A DNA stretch of 64,000 nucleotides from Alphaproteobacteria bacterium. GTDB taxonomy: Bacteria > Pseudomonadota > Alphaproteobacteria > UBA828. Location: positions 1 through 64,000 of the forward strand of contig WTGU01000120.1 of assembly GCA_011523425.1 (NCBI GenBank), in the 5' to 3' direction. The notes beneath the pieces were generated by a model. That model ran no database searches, had not been told where the DNA came from, and was given only the letters and a program-made list of their open reading frames with translations. Every line of letters starts with the position of its first letter. Position 1 is the first letter of the stretch. The translations under genes were made by a program, and so were the position numbers. This document shows, piece by piece, positions 8,165 to 17,379 of this stretch.

Positions 8165-9472
8165 ATGCGCAAGACCAAGAGCGACAGGAGCAAGACCGGC
8201 GTGAGCCGCCGCTCGATCCTCAAGGGGACGGCGGCCGCGGCCGGCGTCGCCGCCGCGACCCAGCTCGGCGGCGGATTCCCGACCGTTTGGGCGCAGGACA
8301 TCAAGGACATCACCGTCCGCACCGTCGGCATGGCGGTGTCCAATATGAAGCCGCTCGAGGACATGGCCAACGAGGCCCTGGACTTCCAGGTCAGGCAGAC
8401 GGCCGCCGAGATCCCGGCGATTCAGTCGCGCGCGCTGACCCAGCCCAACTCGGGTGACCTCTTCGAGCCGCCCTACATGCTGATGAAGTTCATGTGGCCG
8501 TCCGGCAACTTCCAAGCCTGGGACACCACCCAGCTGCCCGAGTGGGACGCGGTGGTCAACCTCTACAAGGCGCCGGGCAAGATCTGGGATGACGCCTGGT
8601 TCGGCGATGGCCAGAACCCGAGCACGGTGGCCTACACCTCCGGCATCGACGCGACCGACTTTGTCGAGCCGGGTTCGACCCAGTGGATCACCAACCATCC
8701 GGTGCTGCACAACGCCGACACCCTCGGCATCAGGCCCGACCTGATCGGTCGGCCCATCGATTCCTGGGCAGAGCTGATCAATCCGGAGTTCGCCGGCAAG
8801 GCGGCGCTCGTCGCCTTCCCGCAAATCGGCCTCATGGACGCCGCCCAGGCCTTCCAGGCCAATGGCGAGATTGAGTACGGCGACAAGGGCAACATGACCC
8901 GCGAGGAGATCGACTACTCCATCGACCGTCTCATCGAGCTCAAGGACAACGGCCACTGGCGCGTCCTCTGGTCGACCTTCAACGAATCGGTCCAGCTCAT
9001 GGTCGAGGGTGAGGTCGTCATCCAGTCCATGTGGTCGCCGGCGGTGACCGCCGTGCGTGAGCAGGGCGTGCCCTGCATCTACCAGGATCTCAAGGAAGGC
9101 TACCGTTCCTGGACGCTGGGGCATCTGCTGCCGAAGCACGTCGAGGGCAAGAAGCTTGGCGCCGTCTACGACTACGTGACCTGGTATCATTCGGGTCCGG
9201 CCGGCGCATTCTTTGCCCGCCAGGGCTACTATGTGGTGACGCCCAGCAACACCCAGAAGCACCTGCCCGAAGCCGAGTGGGATTTCTGGTTCGAGGGCAA
9301 GCCTGCCACCGTGGATATCTACAGCCCCTTCGGCAAGCTGATGGAGAAGCCAGGCGCGGTGCGCGACGGCGGCTCCTACAAGAACCGCATGGGCCGCGTC
9401 GCGGTGTGGAACTCGGTCATGGACGAGAACGAGTACCTCACTGACCGCTGGAACGAGTTCATCGCCGCGTAA
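8165..9472 (+). CDS. Polyamine-type extracellular solute-binding protein (Tat-exported)
   Basis: A 435-residue periplasmic binding protein of the PotD-like class. The start at 8165 is set by AGGGAGGAAAGC directly upstream. The N-terminus is a twin-arginine signal (SRRSILKG, then an alanine-rich hydrophobic stretch ending near TVWAQD), so the protein is probably exported folded. The body contains ITNHPVLHNADTLGI, INPEFAGKAALVAFPQ and a C-terminal NEYLTDRWNEF. It delivers substrate to the two permeases at 9572 and 10444. It is larger than E. coli PotD (348), which suggests a substrate other than plain spermidine. A strong hairpin follows the gene. Confidence 0.9.
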   Translation: MRKTKSDRSKTGVSRRSILKGTAAAAGVAAATQLGGGFPTVWAQDIKDITVRTVGMAVSNMKPLEDMANEALDFQVRQTAAEIPAIQSRALTQPNSGDLFEPPYMLMKFMWPSGNFQAWDTTQLPEWDAVVNLYKAPGKIWDDAWFGDGQNPSTVAYTSGIDATDFVEPGSTQWITNHPVLHNADTLGIRPDLIGRPIDSWAELINPEFAGKAALVAFPQIGLMDAAQAFQANGEIEYGDKGNMTREEIDYSIDRLIELKDNGHWRVLWSTFNESVQLMVEGEVVIQSMWSPAVTAVREQGVPCIYQDLKEGYRSWTLGHLLPKHVEGKKLGAVYDYVTWYHSGPAGAFFARQGYYVVTPSNTQKHLPEAEWDFWFEGKPATVDIYSPFGKLMEKPGAVRDGGSYKNRMGRVAVWNSVMDENEYLTDRWNEFIAA

Positions 9473-9486
9473 GCGGCGAACGCATT

Positions 9487-9530
9487 GGGGGTTGCAGGGC
9501 GCGACGCCGCTCTGCAACCCCGCTTTCTTT
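9487..9530 (+). terminator. Hairpin after the binding-protein gene (attenuator-like)
   Basis: GGGGTTGCAG (9488-9497) pairs with CTGCAACCCC (9512-9521), with extra GGCG/CGCC pairing in the loop, followed by GCTTTCTTT. It lies between the binding-protein gene and its permease genes on the same strand. It probably terminates part of transcription or protects the upstream message, keeping the binding protein in excess over the membrane subunits. Confidence 0.75.
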
Positions 9531-9571
9531 GCTAAATCCCGAAGCGCGATAGTGCCGAAGAGTCAGCAATA

Positions 9572-10441
9572 ATGGCGGCGGTCAACGCTTTCTTGAAACG
9601 CTACGCGACGGCGTTGCAGATCTCGCCGCTGTTGATCACGCTCGTGTTCTTCCTCGTGGGGCCGGTGATCGTGATCCTGATCATCAGTCTGTGGAATTTC
9701 AATGGATTCATGATGGTGGAGGGCGACTGGACGTTCTCCAACTACACCAAATTGTTTTCGAAAAACCTGACTTTCGACAACTATGTACAAACCTTGAAGA
9801 TGCTGGCGATCACGCTAGCAATCACGACGGTTCTCGGCTTTACCCTTGCTTATTTTCTTGTTTTCGACCTAATCCAACTCCGGACCAAGCTGCTCCTGTT
9901 CCTGCTCTGCGTCGTGCCGTTCTGGACCTCCGGCGTCATCCGCATGGTCGCCTGGATACCGTTCCTGGGGAAGGAAGGCATCATCAACCAGGCGGTGATG
10001 GCAGTCGGCATATCCGACACGCCCCTTGAATTCCTCTTGTTCTCGGAATTCGCCGTATTCCTGTCCTATGTGCAGATATTCACGCTCTTCATGATGGCGC
10101 CGCTCTTCAACGTCATGGCGCGTATCAACCGCGATCTCATCGAGGCGGCAAAGGATAACGGCGCCTCCGGGATCCAGATCCTGATGCACGTGATCGTCCC
10201 GCTCTGCAAGCCGGGCCTTGCGATCGGGGCGATCTTCGTCATCGCGCTGGTGGCGAGCGACTTCACGGCGATCCGCATCCTCAGCGGCGCCCGGGTCGGC
10301 ACGGTCATGGCGTCGATGAGCAACCAGATTTACAATGTCCAGTATCCGCCGGCGGCCGCCTCGGCCATCGTCCTGATGCTGGCCGTGTTGATCATCGTCG
10401 GCATCATCATGCGCCTCGTCGACGTGCGAAAGCAGCTTTAG
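9572..10441 (+). CDS. ABC transporter permease, PotB-like
   Basis: A 289-residue inner-membrane permease with about six hydrophobic segments, beginning with LLITLVFFLVGPVIVILIIS. The EAA loop that docks on the ATPase reads IEAAKDNGASGIQILMHVIV, then PLCKPGL. It pairs with the PotC-like permease two bases downstream and is served by the binding protein at 8165. No strong ribosome site precedes the ATG; GAAGAG occurs 13 bases upstream. The coding sequence is slightly richer in A+T than its neighbours near the 5' end. Confidence 0.92.
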   Translation: MAAVNAFLKRYATALQISPLLITLVFFLVGPVIVILIISLWNFNGFMMVEGDWTFSNYTKLFSKNLTFDNYVQTLKMLAITLAITTVLGFTLAYFLVFDLIQLRTKLLLFLLCVVPFWTSGVIRMVAWIPFLGKEGIINQAVMAVGISDTPLEFLLFSEFAVFLSYVQIFTLFMMAPLFNVMARINRDLIEAAKDNGASGIQILMHVIVPLCKPGLAIGAIFVIALVASDFTAIRILSGARVGTVMASMSNQIYNVQYPPAAASAIVLMLAVLIIVGIIMRLVDVRKQL

Positions 10442-10443
10442 CC

Positions 10444-11307
10444 ATGGGCCACGAAACCAGACGAGCACCGGGCTACTGGCCGCGTGCAGCGGTCTTCTAC
10501 CTCTACCTCCTGTTCCTCTACGGGCCCATCATCATCATCGTGGTGCTTTCGTTCCAGGACGACGGCGCCTCGCTCTCTTTCCCGATGCAGGGCTTCTCAC
10601 TCTTCTGGTTCAAGGAGGTGATCGACCCGTCCTACATCGGCGACTTCCGCTGGCCCTTCGGGCGCTCGCTCATTCTTGGCCTGATCGTCATGTTCCTCAC
10701 CATGGGCATCTCGTTCCTTGCCGGTCTCGCGTTCCGCAGGAACTTCACCGGCAACATCGTGGTCTTCTATATCGTCGTGGCCAGCCTGATTTGCCCGTCG
10801 ATCCTGATCAGCCTGGGCATCGGGCTGGGCTTCTCCAACCTGGGCATGACCAGCCAGTGGTGGTCCGGCGCCCTCGGCGCGCACCTGAGCTGGACGCTGC
10901 CGTTCGGCGTTCTCATCATGCTGGCGGTGTTCAGCCGGCTCGACCCGAGGCTCGAGGAGGCGGCAAGGGACCAAGGAGCGACCCAGTGGCAAACGCTCCG
11001 CCACGTGATCGTGCCGATCACGCTGCCGGGGTTGATCGGCGTCGCCCTCTTCGGGTTCACGCTCTCTTACGACGAGTTCCCGCGCACGTCGTCCGTGGCG
11101 GGCGAGTTCAACACGCTTCCGGTCGAGCTTGTGAACACGCTCACGCTGGCCGCCACGCCGGCGATCTACGCCATCGGAACGATGACGACGGTGTTCTCGC
11201 TCGTGGTGATTTTCGTGAGCTTCTTGGCCGTTTACATCATCCAGAAGCGGCGCACCGGCGCCGGATTCAATATCGCAAGGAAGGCCGGGAAGGCGTCGGA
11301 CGGCTAG
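10444..11307 (+). CDS. ABC transporter permease, PotC-like
   Basis: A 287-residue permease, the second membrane half of the importer. Hydrophobic segments include FYLYLLFLYGPIIIIVVLSF and VVFYIVVASLICPSILISLG. The EAA loop is LEEAARDQGATQWQTLRHVI, followed by PITLPGL. The block LFGFTLSYDEFPR is shared with the partial permease at the left edge of the window, so the two importers are paralogous. It starts only two bases after the PotB-like gene and is followed by the hydantoinase genes on the same strand. Confidence 0.93.
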   Translation: MGHETRRAPGYWPRAAVFYLYLLFLYGPIIIIVVLSFQDDGASLSFPMQGFSLFWFKEVIDPSYIGDFRWPFGRSLILGLIVMFLTMGISFLAGLAFRRNFTGNIVVFYIVVASLICPSILISLGIGLGFSNLGMTSQWWSGALGAHLSWTLPFGVLIMLAVFSRLDPRLEEAARDQGATQWQTLRHVIVPITLPGLIGVALFGFTLSYDEFPRTSSVAGEFNTLPVELVNTLTLAATPAIYAIGTMTTVFSLVVIFVSFLAVYIIQKRRTGAGFNIARKAGKASDG

Positions 11308-11415
11308 GCCGGGCGGCCATCGCGGGCAGGATCCGGTTCCGCTCGATACCGGATACCGGCCGTCACGGTGTGCCGGCGCGGCTTCCGCCGGCCCCGCCGA
11401 CCGGAAGGAGGAAGC

Positions 11416-13470
11416 ATGGCATTTCGCTTAGGCGTCGACGTCGGCGGCACCTTCACCGATCTCCTGCTGATCGACGAAACGAGCGGCGGCACCTTCCGGG
11501 CGAAGGTTCCCTCGACTCCGCATGATTCGTCGATCGGCGTGCTCAACGGCATCGAGCGCGTGTGCGAGAACGCCGGCGTCGAGCCCGCCCAGATCACCCA
11601 CGTGATGCACGGCACCACCGTCGCCACGAACACCATCCTGGAGGGCAAGGGCGCCCGCGTCGGCCTCGTGACCACTGAGGGCTACGGGCAGATGCTGCAG
11701 ATCGCACGCTCCTTCGTGCCCGGCATCCTCGCCGGCTGGATCATCTGGCCCAAGCCGGAGCCGCTGGCGCCGCTGGAGCTGACGGTCGAGGCCCGGGAAC
11801 GCTCCAGCGCGCGCGGCGAGGTCGTCCGCGAGCTGAAGGAGGACGACCTGCGCGAGAAGCTCGGCCACCTCAAGGCGCAGGGGATCGAGGCGCTGACCGT
11901 TTGCCTGATGAACGCCTACGCGGGCGGCGAGCACGAGGAGCGGATCCGCGAGATCGCGAACGAGGTGATGCCGGGCGTGCCGGTTTCGATCTCCTCCGAG
12001 GTCCTGCCGGAGATGTACGAGTACGAGCGCGCCATCACCACGGTCGCCAACTCCTACGTGGCGCCGGTGGTGCAGGGCTACGTCGCCAACCTGGAGCGCG
12101 AGCTGGAGCAGCGCAGGATCGACGCCCATCTCCACATCCTGCGCTCGGACGGCGGGCTCGCCTCGGTGGAGGCCAGTCGCAACTCGCCGGTGAACGTGCT
12201 GATGAGTGGGCCTGCCGGCGGCGTCGCCGGGGCGCTCTGGATCGCCAGGCAGGCGGGCTACCAGAACCTGCTCACCCTCGACATGGGTGGCACGTCGACC
12301 GATGTGGCCCTGATCCTCGACGGCGTGCCGCGCAAGCGGCGCGAGACCACGGTGGGCGACGTGACGGTGCGAGCGCCCTCGCTCGACGTCCGCACCGTGG
12401 GTGCGGGCGGCGGCTCGATCGCGCACGTGCCTGAGATCACGGGCGCGCTCCGCGTCGGCCCGCAGAGCGCAGGCGCCGATCCCGGTCCCGCCGCCTACGG
12501 GCAGGGTGGCGATCAGCCGACCGTCACGGATGCCAATGTCGTGCTCGGCTACCTGCCGAGCGATCTGATCGGCGGCGAGATGAAGCTCGACGTGGATGCC
12601 TCCGTCGCCGCGGTGCAGACCGTGGCCACGGCCCTCGGCCTCGACCTCAAGCGGGCTGCGGCCGGGATCATCGACATCGTCAACGAGAACATGTTCGGCG
12701 CGCTCAGGCTGGTCTCGGTGCAGCAGGGCTTCGACCCGCGCGACTTCGCGCTGATCGCGTTCGGCGGGGCCGGGCCGTTGCACGCCAACGCGCTCGCCAG
12801 GCTGATGAACTCGTGGCCCGTCATCATCCCGCCCTCGCCGGGTGTGCTGTGCGCCTACGGCGACGCCACGACGCGGGTCACCGACGAGGCCTCGATGAGC
12901 TTCGTGCGGCGCTTCTCGGAGACCTCGGACGCCGAGGTGCGCGGCATCCTGGACGACCTGGAGGCCCGCGCCCGGCAGGAGCTCGACGCCGAGGGCATCG
13001 GCCGGGACGACCAGTCCGTGCAGTACGAGGTGGACCTGCGCTACCACGGCCAGGGGCTGCAGCTTCCCGTGAGCTTCACCGGGGAGGAGTTCGAGCGCGA
13101 CGGGCTTGGCTGGCTCGCCAGGCAGTTCGACGACGAGCACACCCAGCTCTTCACCTTCGCGCTGGACGCCGAGCACGAGATCGTGACGCTCCGCGCCATC
13201 GTCCGGGGGGCGGAGACCTTCGTCGAGGCCGGCACCGTGCCGGAAGGCGGGCCCGACCCGGCGGAGGCCAAGGTTGCGAGCGGCACGGTTTACGTCGACA
13301 ATCGCGACCAGGAGGCGGCCGTCTACGACCGTGTCAGGCTCAAGGCCGGCAACAGGATCGAGGGGCCGGCGATCGTGACCGAGATGGATTCGACCACGCT
13401 GGTCCTGCCGGGCCATGTCGGCGTGGTCGACGGATACGGCAACATCATCATCAACCCGGTCGGCCACTGA
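11416..13470 (+). CDS. hyuA: Hydantoinase/oxoprolinase family protein, subunit A
   Basis: A 684-residue HyuA-type subunit, which with HyuB forms an ATP-dependent enzyme that opens hydantoin, N-methylhydantoin or 5-oxoproline rings. The actin-like ATP-binding start is GVDVGGTFTDLLLID; MHGTTVATNTILEGKGA, LTLDMGGTSTDVALI and GGAGPLHA follow. Start at 11416 is fixed by GGAAGGAGGAAGC upstream. The C-terminal end (GPAIVTEMDSTTLVLPG) resembles the partial HyuA at the right edge of the window. The gene lies 17 bases before hyuB and downstream of the importer, which suggests that the imported solute is the ring compound. Confidence 0.93.
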   Translation: MAFRLGVDVGGTFTDLLLIDETSGGTFRAKVPSTPHDSSIGVLNGIERVCENAGVEPAQITHVMHGTTVATNTILEGKGARVGLVTTEGYGQMLQIARSFVPGILAGWIIWPKPEPLAPLELTVEARERSSARGEVVRELKEDDLREKLGHLKAQGIEALTVCLMNAYAGGEHEERIREIANEVMPGVPVSISSEVLPEMYEYERAITTVANSYVAPVVQGYVANLERELEQRRIDAHLHILRSDGGLASVEASRNSPVNVLMSGPAGGVAGALWIARQAGYQNLLTLDMGGTSTDVALILDGVPRKRRETTVGDVTVRAPSLDVRTVGAGGGSIAHVPEITGALRVGPQSAGADPGPAAYGQGGDQPTVTDANVVLGYLPSDLIGGEMKLDVDASVAAVQTVATALGLDLKRAAAGIIDIVNENMFGALRLVSVQQGFDPRDFALIAFGGAGPLHANALARLMNSWPVIIPPSPGVLCAYGDATTRVTDEASMSFVRRFSETSDAEVRGILDDLEARARQELDAEGIGRDDQSVQYEVDLRYHGQGLQLPVSFTGEEFERDGLGWLARQFDDEHTQLFTFALDAEHEIVTLRAIVRGAETFVEAGTVPEGGPDPAEAKVASGTVYVDNRDQEAAVYDRVRLKAGNRIEGPAIVTEMDSTTLVLPGHVGVVDGYGNIIINPVGH

Positions 13471-13487
13471 GTCGGGGGAGGAGCGAC

Positions 13488-15413
13488 ATGCCAGTCACCA
13501 TCGTCCAGACCAACGACGCGCCCTTCGAGCCGGTCGAGATGGATCCGATCACTCTCGACATCATCGAGAGCGCGCTGCGCAGCGCCCGCTACGAGATGGA
13601 CGCCGTGCTCTACCGCACCGCCATGTCGCCGGGAATCCGCGAGCAGCACGACGAGTTCCCGATGATCGCCAACCCCGACGGCAAGATGGTCGTCGGCCAG
13701 TTCGGCTCCTTCATCCACGGCTTCAAGCGCGAGTATGACGGCACGATCGAGGAGGGGGACATCTTCCTCACCTCCGATCCCTACAGCTGCGCCGGCGCCA
13801 TCAGCCACGCGCCGGACTGGCTGATCCTGCGCCCTGTCTATCGCGACGGTCGGCTCATCGCCTACGCCTCGATGTTCGGCCACATGACCGACGTCGGCGG
13901 CAAGGTGCCGGGGAGCCTGCCGACCGATGCCAACCAGATCTACGAGGAAGGCGTCGTCATCCCGGTGGTCAAGATCTACAAGAACGACATGCTGCAGGAA
14001 GACGTCCTCAAGGTGATCCTGCACCAGTGCCGCATGCCGCAGTGGAACCGGAGCGACTTCAACGCGCTGATTGCCGCCGTCCGGCTCGCCGAGAAGCGCA
14101 TCCACGAGCTCTGCGACCGCTTCGGCGTCGATACCGTGATCGCGGCGATGGACGAGCTGCTGGAGCGCAACCGGCGCGCCATGCTGCACCTGATCCGCAA
14201 CACCGTCGGCGAGGACGAGACCCTCTATTTCGAGGACTACATCTGCGACGACGGGCTCGGCATGGGCCCCTACAAGATGGCCTGCAAGATGTGGCGCGAC
14301 GGCGACGTGCTGGTCTTCGATTTCGACGGCACCGATCCGCAGTCCGAGAGCTCGATCAACTTCTTCCTCAACGAAGAAATGTTCAAGATGTTCGTCGGCG
14401 TCTACATGATCAACGTGTTCGATCCGCAGATCATGTTCAACGACGGCTTCTACGACCATGTCGACGTGCGGATCCCGCCGGGAACACTGCTCAAGCCGCT
14501 GAAGCCCGCGGCGCTCTCGTCCAGGACCCATGCGCTGGGGCGCATCTTCGACGTGCTCGGCGGCCTGCTCGGCCAGCGGGCGCCCAACCTCATGGTGGCG
14601 GCCGGCTTCTCCGACAGCCCGCACTTCATGTATTCGGGCTACTCCGGCGAGGGCGAGTGGTACCAGCTCTACCAGATCGGCTTCGGCGGCATCCCCGGCC
14701 GGCCGGCCGGAGACGGCCCCGACGGGCACTCGCTCTGGCCCTCGTTCACCAACGTCCCCAACGAGTTCCTGGAGGCCTACTTCCCGCTCCGGATCGAGGT
14801 CTACGAGACGATCCCGGATTCCGGCGGGCCCGGCCTCCATCGCGGCGGCAACGGCGTCACCATCGGCTACCGCGCGCTGGAGCCCGGCGAGATGTCGCTG
14901 CACGACGACCGCTGGCTCACCTATCCGTGGGGGGTCAACGGCGGCCTGCCCGGCGGGCGCAGCCGCAAGGAGATCCACCGCGCCGACGGCTCGTTCGAGG
15001 TGCTGCCGTCCAAGTGCGACCATGTGAAGGTCGAGGCCGGCGACCTGCTGCTCTTCAAGACCTGGGGCGGCGGCGGCTGGGGCGACCCCTACGAGCGCGA
15101 CCCGGCGCTGGTGGCGCTCGAGGTCGAGCGCGGCCTCGTCACGCGCGCCGGCGCCGAGCGCTACGGCGTGGTGCTGAAGGACGACCTGATGGTCGACGAG
15201 GAGGCGACGGCGGCGTTGCGGGAGAAGCTCCGCGCAGAGCGGGGCGAGGTGCAGCTCTTCGATCGCGGCGGGACGGTGGAGGAGCTTCGCGCCCGGTGCG
15301 AGGAGGAGACGCTGCTCGCGCCGCCGAAGCCGCCGGAGTTCAACCGCCGCGTGCTGCGCTTCCTGCAGGAGCGGGAGGCCAAGGCCGCCGAGGCCGGCGC
15401 CGCCGCCGAATAG
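13488..15413 (+). CDS. hyuB: Hydantoinase B family protein
   Basis: A 641-residue HyuB-type subunit, partner of the upstream HyuA. The N-terminal block DPITLDIIESALRSARYEMD and MSPGIREQHDEFPM are family features, as are IFLTSDPYSCAGAISHAPD, a dense TDVGGKVPGSLPTDA loop, and a C-terminal GLHRGGNGVTIGYRALEPG. GGGGGAGGAGCGAC precedes the ATG. Together the two subunits would hydrolyse a cyclic amide with ATP cleavage in the cytoplasm; the exact ring substrate is not evident. A clear terminator follows 26 bases after the stop. Confidence 0.93.
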   Translation: MPVTIVQTNDAPFEPVEMDPITLDIIESALRSARYEMDAVLYRTAMSPGIREQHDEFPMIANPDGKMVVGQFGSFIHGFKREYDGTIEEGDIFLTSDPYSCAGAISHAPDWLILRPVYRDGRLIAYASMFGHMTDVGGKVPGSLPTDANQIYEEGVVIPVVKIYKNDMLQEDVLKVILHQCRMPQWNRSDFNALIAAVRLAEKRIHELCDRFGVDTVIAAMDELLERNRRAMLHLIRNTVGEDETLYFEDYICDDGLGMGPYKMACKMWRDGDVLVFDFDGTDPQSESSINFFLNEEMFKMFVGVYMINVFDPQIMFNDGFYDHVDVRIPPGTLLKPLKPAALSSRTHALGRIFDVLGGLLGQRAPNLMVAAGFSDSPHFMYSGYSGEGEWYQLYQIGFGGIPGRPAGDGPDGHSLWPSFTNVPNEFLEAYFPLRIEVYETIPDSGGPGLHRGGNGVTIGYRALEPGEMSLHDDRWLTYPWGVNGGLPGGRSRKEIHRADGSFEVLPSKCDHVKVEAGDLLLFKTWGGGGWGDPYERDPALVALEVERGLVTRAGAERYGVVLKDDLMVDEEATAALREKLRAERGEVQLFDRGGTVEELRARCEEETLLAPPKPPEFNRRVLRFLQEREAKAAEAGAAAE

Positions 15414-15439
15414 GGCCGCCGCCCACTCATGTGATGACA

Positions 15440-15466
15440 GGCCCCGCCGGAGACGGCGGGGCCTTC
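15440..15466 (+). terminator. Rho-independent-type terminator after hyuB
   Basis: GGCCCCGCCG (15440-15449), loop GAGA, CGGCGGGGCC (15454-15463), then TTCGTCT. It ends the importer-hydantoinase run and abuts the stop of the convergent gene at 15469, so it may serve both directions. Confidence 0.8.
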
Positions 15467-15468
15467 GT

Positions 15469-16362
15469 CTATTCGGCCGCCTCGGCCTCAGGCCGGGCCC
15501 AGCGCCGCTCGAAGGCCCAGACGTCCTCGAACCCCATGAGCGTGTGCATCTCGGGCAGCGAGATCATCGGCGCATCGACGTTGGCGGTGGAGCCGTCGCG
15601 CAGCAGGGCTTCGAAGGCGCTCTTCATGGCGCCGGCCGCCGGCAGCATGCCGATGGCGGGATAGATCGCGATGCTGAAGCCCAGCTCCGCGAGCCGGTCC
15701 GCCGGCACGATCGGGGTCTTGCCGCTGTCCACCATGTTCGCCAGCAGCGGCTTGTCGAAGGTCTCGCCGATGCGCGCGATCTCCGCTTCGTTCTCCGGCG
15801 CCTCGATGAAGATCACGTCGGCGCCCGCTTCCGCATAGGCCTGGCCGCGCGCCAGGGCCTCGTCGAGGCCAAGGCCGGTGCGCGCGTCGGTACGCGCGAT
15901 GATCAGGAAGTTGGGGTCCGAGCGCGCCTCCACCGCGACCCGCACCTTCTCGACCATGTCGTCCATCGGCACGACGCGGCGGTCCGGCGTGTGCCCGCAC
16001 TTCTTGGGAATCTCCTGGTCCTCGAGCTGGATCGCGCTGCAGCCGGCGCCCTCGTAGCCCTGCACGGTATGGCGGACGTTGAGGAGGCCGCCGAAGCCCG
16101 TGTCCGCGTCGCAGATCAGCGGCGAAGCGGTGCGGCCCGCGATGGTGCGGACCCTGCCCACCACGTCGGCATAGCTCGCGATTCCGGCGTCGGGCAGGCC
16201 GAGATGGGAGGCGGCCACGCCGTAGCCGGTCATGTAGAGCGCCCGGAAGCCCATGCTGTCGGCGAGCCGGGCGGAGATCATGTCGTAGACGCCGGGGGCG
16301 ACGACGAACTGCCCCTCCCTGATCGCGCCGGCAAGCGCGGCACGCTTCTCGCTCGCATTCAT
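15469..16362 (-). CDS. Isocitrate lyase / PEP mutase family protein
   Basis: A 297-residue TIM-barrel enzyme of the isocitrate lyase/phosphoenolpyruvate mutase superfamily. The Mg-binding DADTGFGG motif, QLEDQEIPKKCGH and IIARTDARTG are visible. KKCGH carries the catalytic-loop cysteine found in lyases such as 2-methylisocitrate lyase and oxaloacetate hydrolases. Such proteins cleave C-C bonds in 2-oxo or 2-hydroxy acids; which acid is not resolved. The gene converges on hyuB across a shared terminator and lies 39 bases downstream of the iminopeptidase-like gene on the same strand. Confidence 0.88.
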   Translation of the reverse strand: MNASEKRAALAGAIREGQFVVAPGVYDMISARLADSMGFRALYMTGYGVAASHLGLPDAGIASYADVVGRVRTIAGRTASPLICDADTGFGGLLNVRHTVQGYEGAGCSAIQLEDQEIPKKCGHTPDRRVVPMDDMVEKVRVAVEARSDPNFLIIARTDARTGLGLDEALARGQAYAEAGADVIFIEAPENEAEIARIGETFDKPLLANMVDSGKTPIVPADRLAELGFSIAIYPAIGMLPAAGAMKSAFEALLRDGSTANVDAPMISLPEMHTLMGFEDVWAFERRWARPEAEAAE

Positions 16363-16401
16363 GGTCGTTCCTCCGTCTGGGGGCGGCTCCGGCTCACGGG
16401 C

Positions 16402-17289
16402 CTAGCCGCGATGGGCGTCGAGGAAGCCCAGCAGGGTTTCGAAATAGGCCTCCGGCTCCTCGTACATCGGCAGGTGGGACGAGTTCGGGAACACCTTGAT
16501 CTGCGAGTTGGGGAGTGCGGCGTGGAGCTTCATGGAGCACGCCGGCGTCAGCTCGTCGTGCTGGCCGCAGAGCACCAGCGCCGGCTGATGCACCCGGTGC
16601 AGCTCGGGCAGCCAGTTCTTGTCCTTGATGGAGCCGGTGTAGCAGAACTCGTTGGGGCCCTGGATCGCCTCGTAGGGGCCCATGTTCCAGTCGCCGAGGG
16701 AGCGCGTGACCGGGGCCGGCCAGTGGTCCAGCCGGCAGACGTGGCGATAGTTGAGGATCGTGATCGCCGCCTGATAGGTGGGGTGGTCGATGGTGCCTTC
16801 CGCCTCGTGGCGCTGCATCATCGCCTCGGTCTCCGGCCCCAGCGCGTGGCGGAGCCGATGCAGCTCGCTCACCAGATGCGGGATGTCGCCGGCGCCGTTG
16901 GCGAGGATGAAGGTCTTGAAGCTGTCGGGATAGGCGAGCGCGTACTCCTGGCCGAGCCAGGTGCCCCAGGACTGGCCGTAATAGTGGACCCGGCCGAGCC
17001 CGAGGGCGGTGCGCACGGTCTCCACCTCCTCGACGTAGCGCTCGATAGTCCAGAGCGCGGCGTCCTCCGGGCGATCCGACCTGCCGGTGCCGAGCTGGTC
17101 GAAGGCCACGACCCGGTATCCCTTGTCCGCGAGCCAGGAGTGGGCGTCGCGCACGTAATCGCAGGGCAGGCCCGGCCCGCCGTTGACGCAGAACAGGACC
17201 TCGTCGCCTGAGCCGAAGCTGTAGGCGACGACGTTGTAGCCGTCGACGGTGACGTCGATGGTCTCGTCCGGTGCGCGATCGTCCATCAT
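16402..17289 (-). CDS. Alpha/beta hydrolase, proline iminopeptidase (S33) type
   Basis: A 295-residue alpha/beta hydrolase. The S33-type oxyanion-hole motif NGGPG (HGGPG in most members), the nucleophile Ser107 in GQSWGT, Asp245 in GQHDELTP and His272 in NSSHLPM form a complete triad. I start at 17289 because GGAGGG lies nine bases upstream of a double ATG. Proline iminopeptidases release N-terminal proline, but this family also includes amide hydrolases. Its position before the PEP-mutase-family gene suggests joint action on a small amide, which is inference. Confidence 0.87.
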   Translation of the reverse strand: MMDDRAPDETIDVTVDGYNVVAYSFGSGDEVLFCVNGGPGLPCDYVRDAHSWLADKGYRVVAFDQLGTGRSDRPEDAALWTIERYVEEVETVRTALGLGRVHYYGQSWGTWLGQEYALAYPDSFKTFILANGAGDIPHLVSELHRLRHALGPETEAMMQRHEAEGTIDHPTYQAAITILNYRHVCRLDHWPAPVTRSLGDWNMGPYEAIQGPNEFCYTGSIKDKNWLPELHRVHQPALVLCGQHDELTPACSMKLHAALPNSQIKVFPNSSHLPMYEEPEAYFETLLGFLDAHRG

Positions 17290-17379
17290 GGCCGCCGCTC
17301 CCTCCAGAATGGCGCGGCGGAGTGTTCCACAATTGCCGACCGCCTCCAAGCGGGCGCGCGCGACGCCGGGCTGGCGCGC

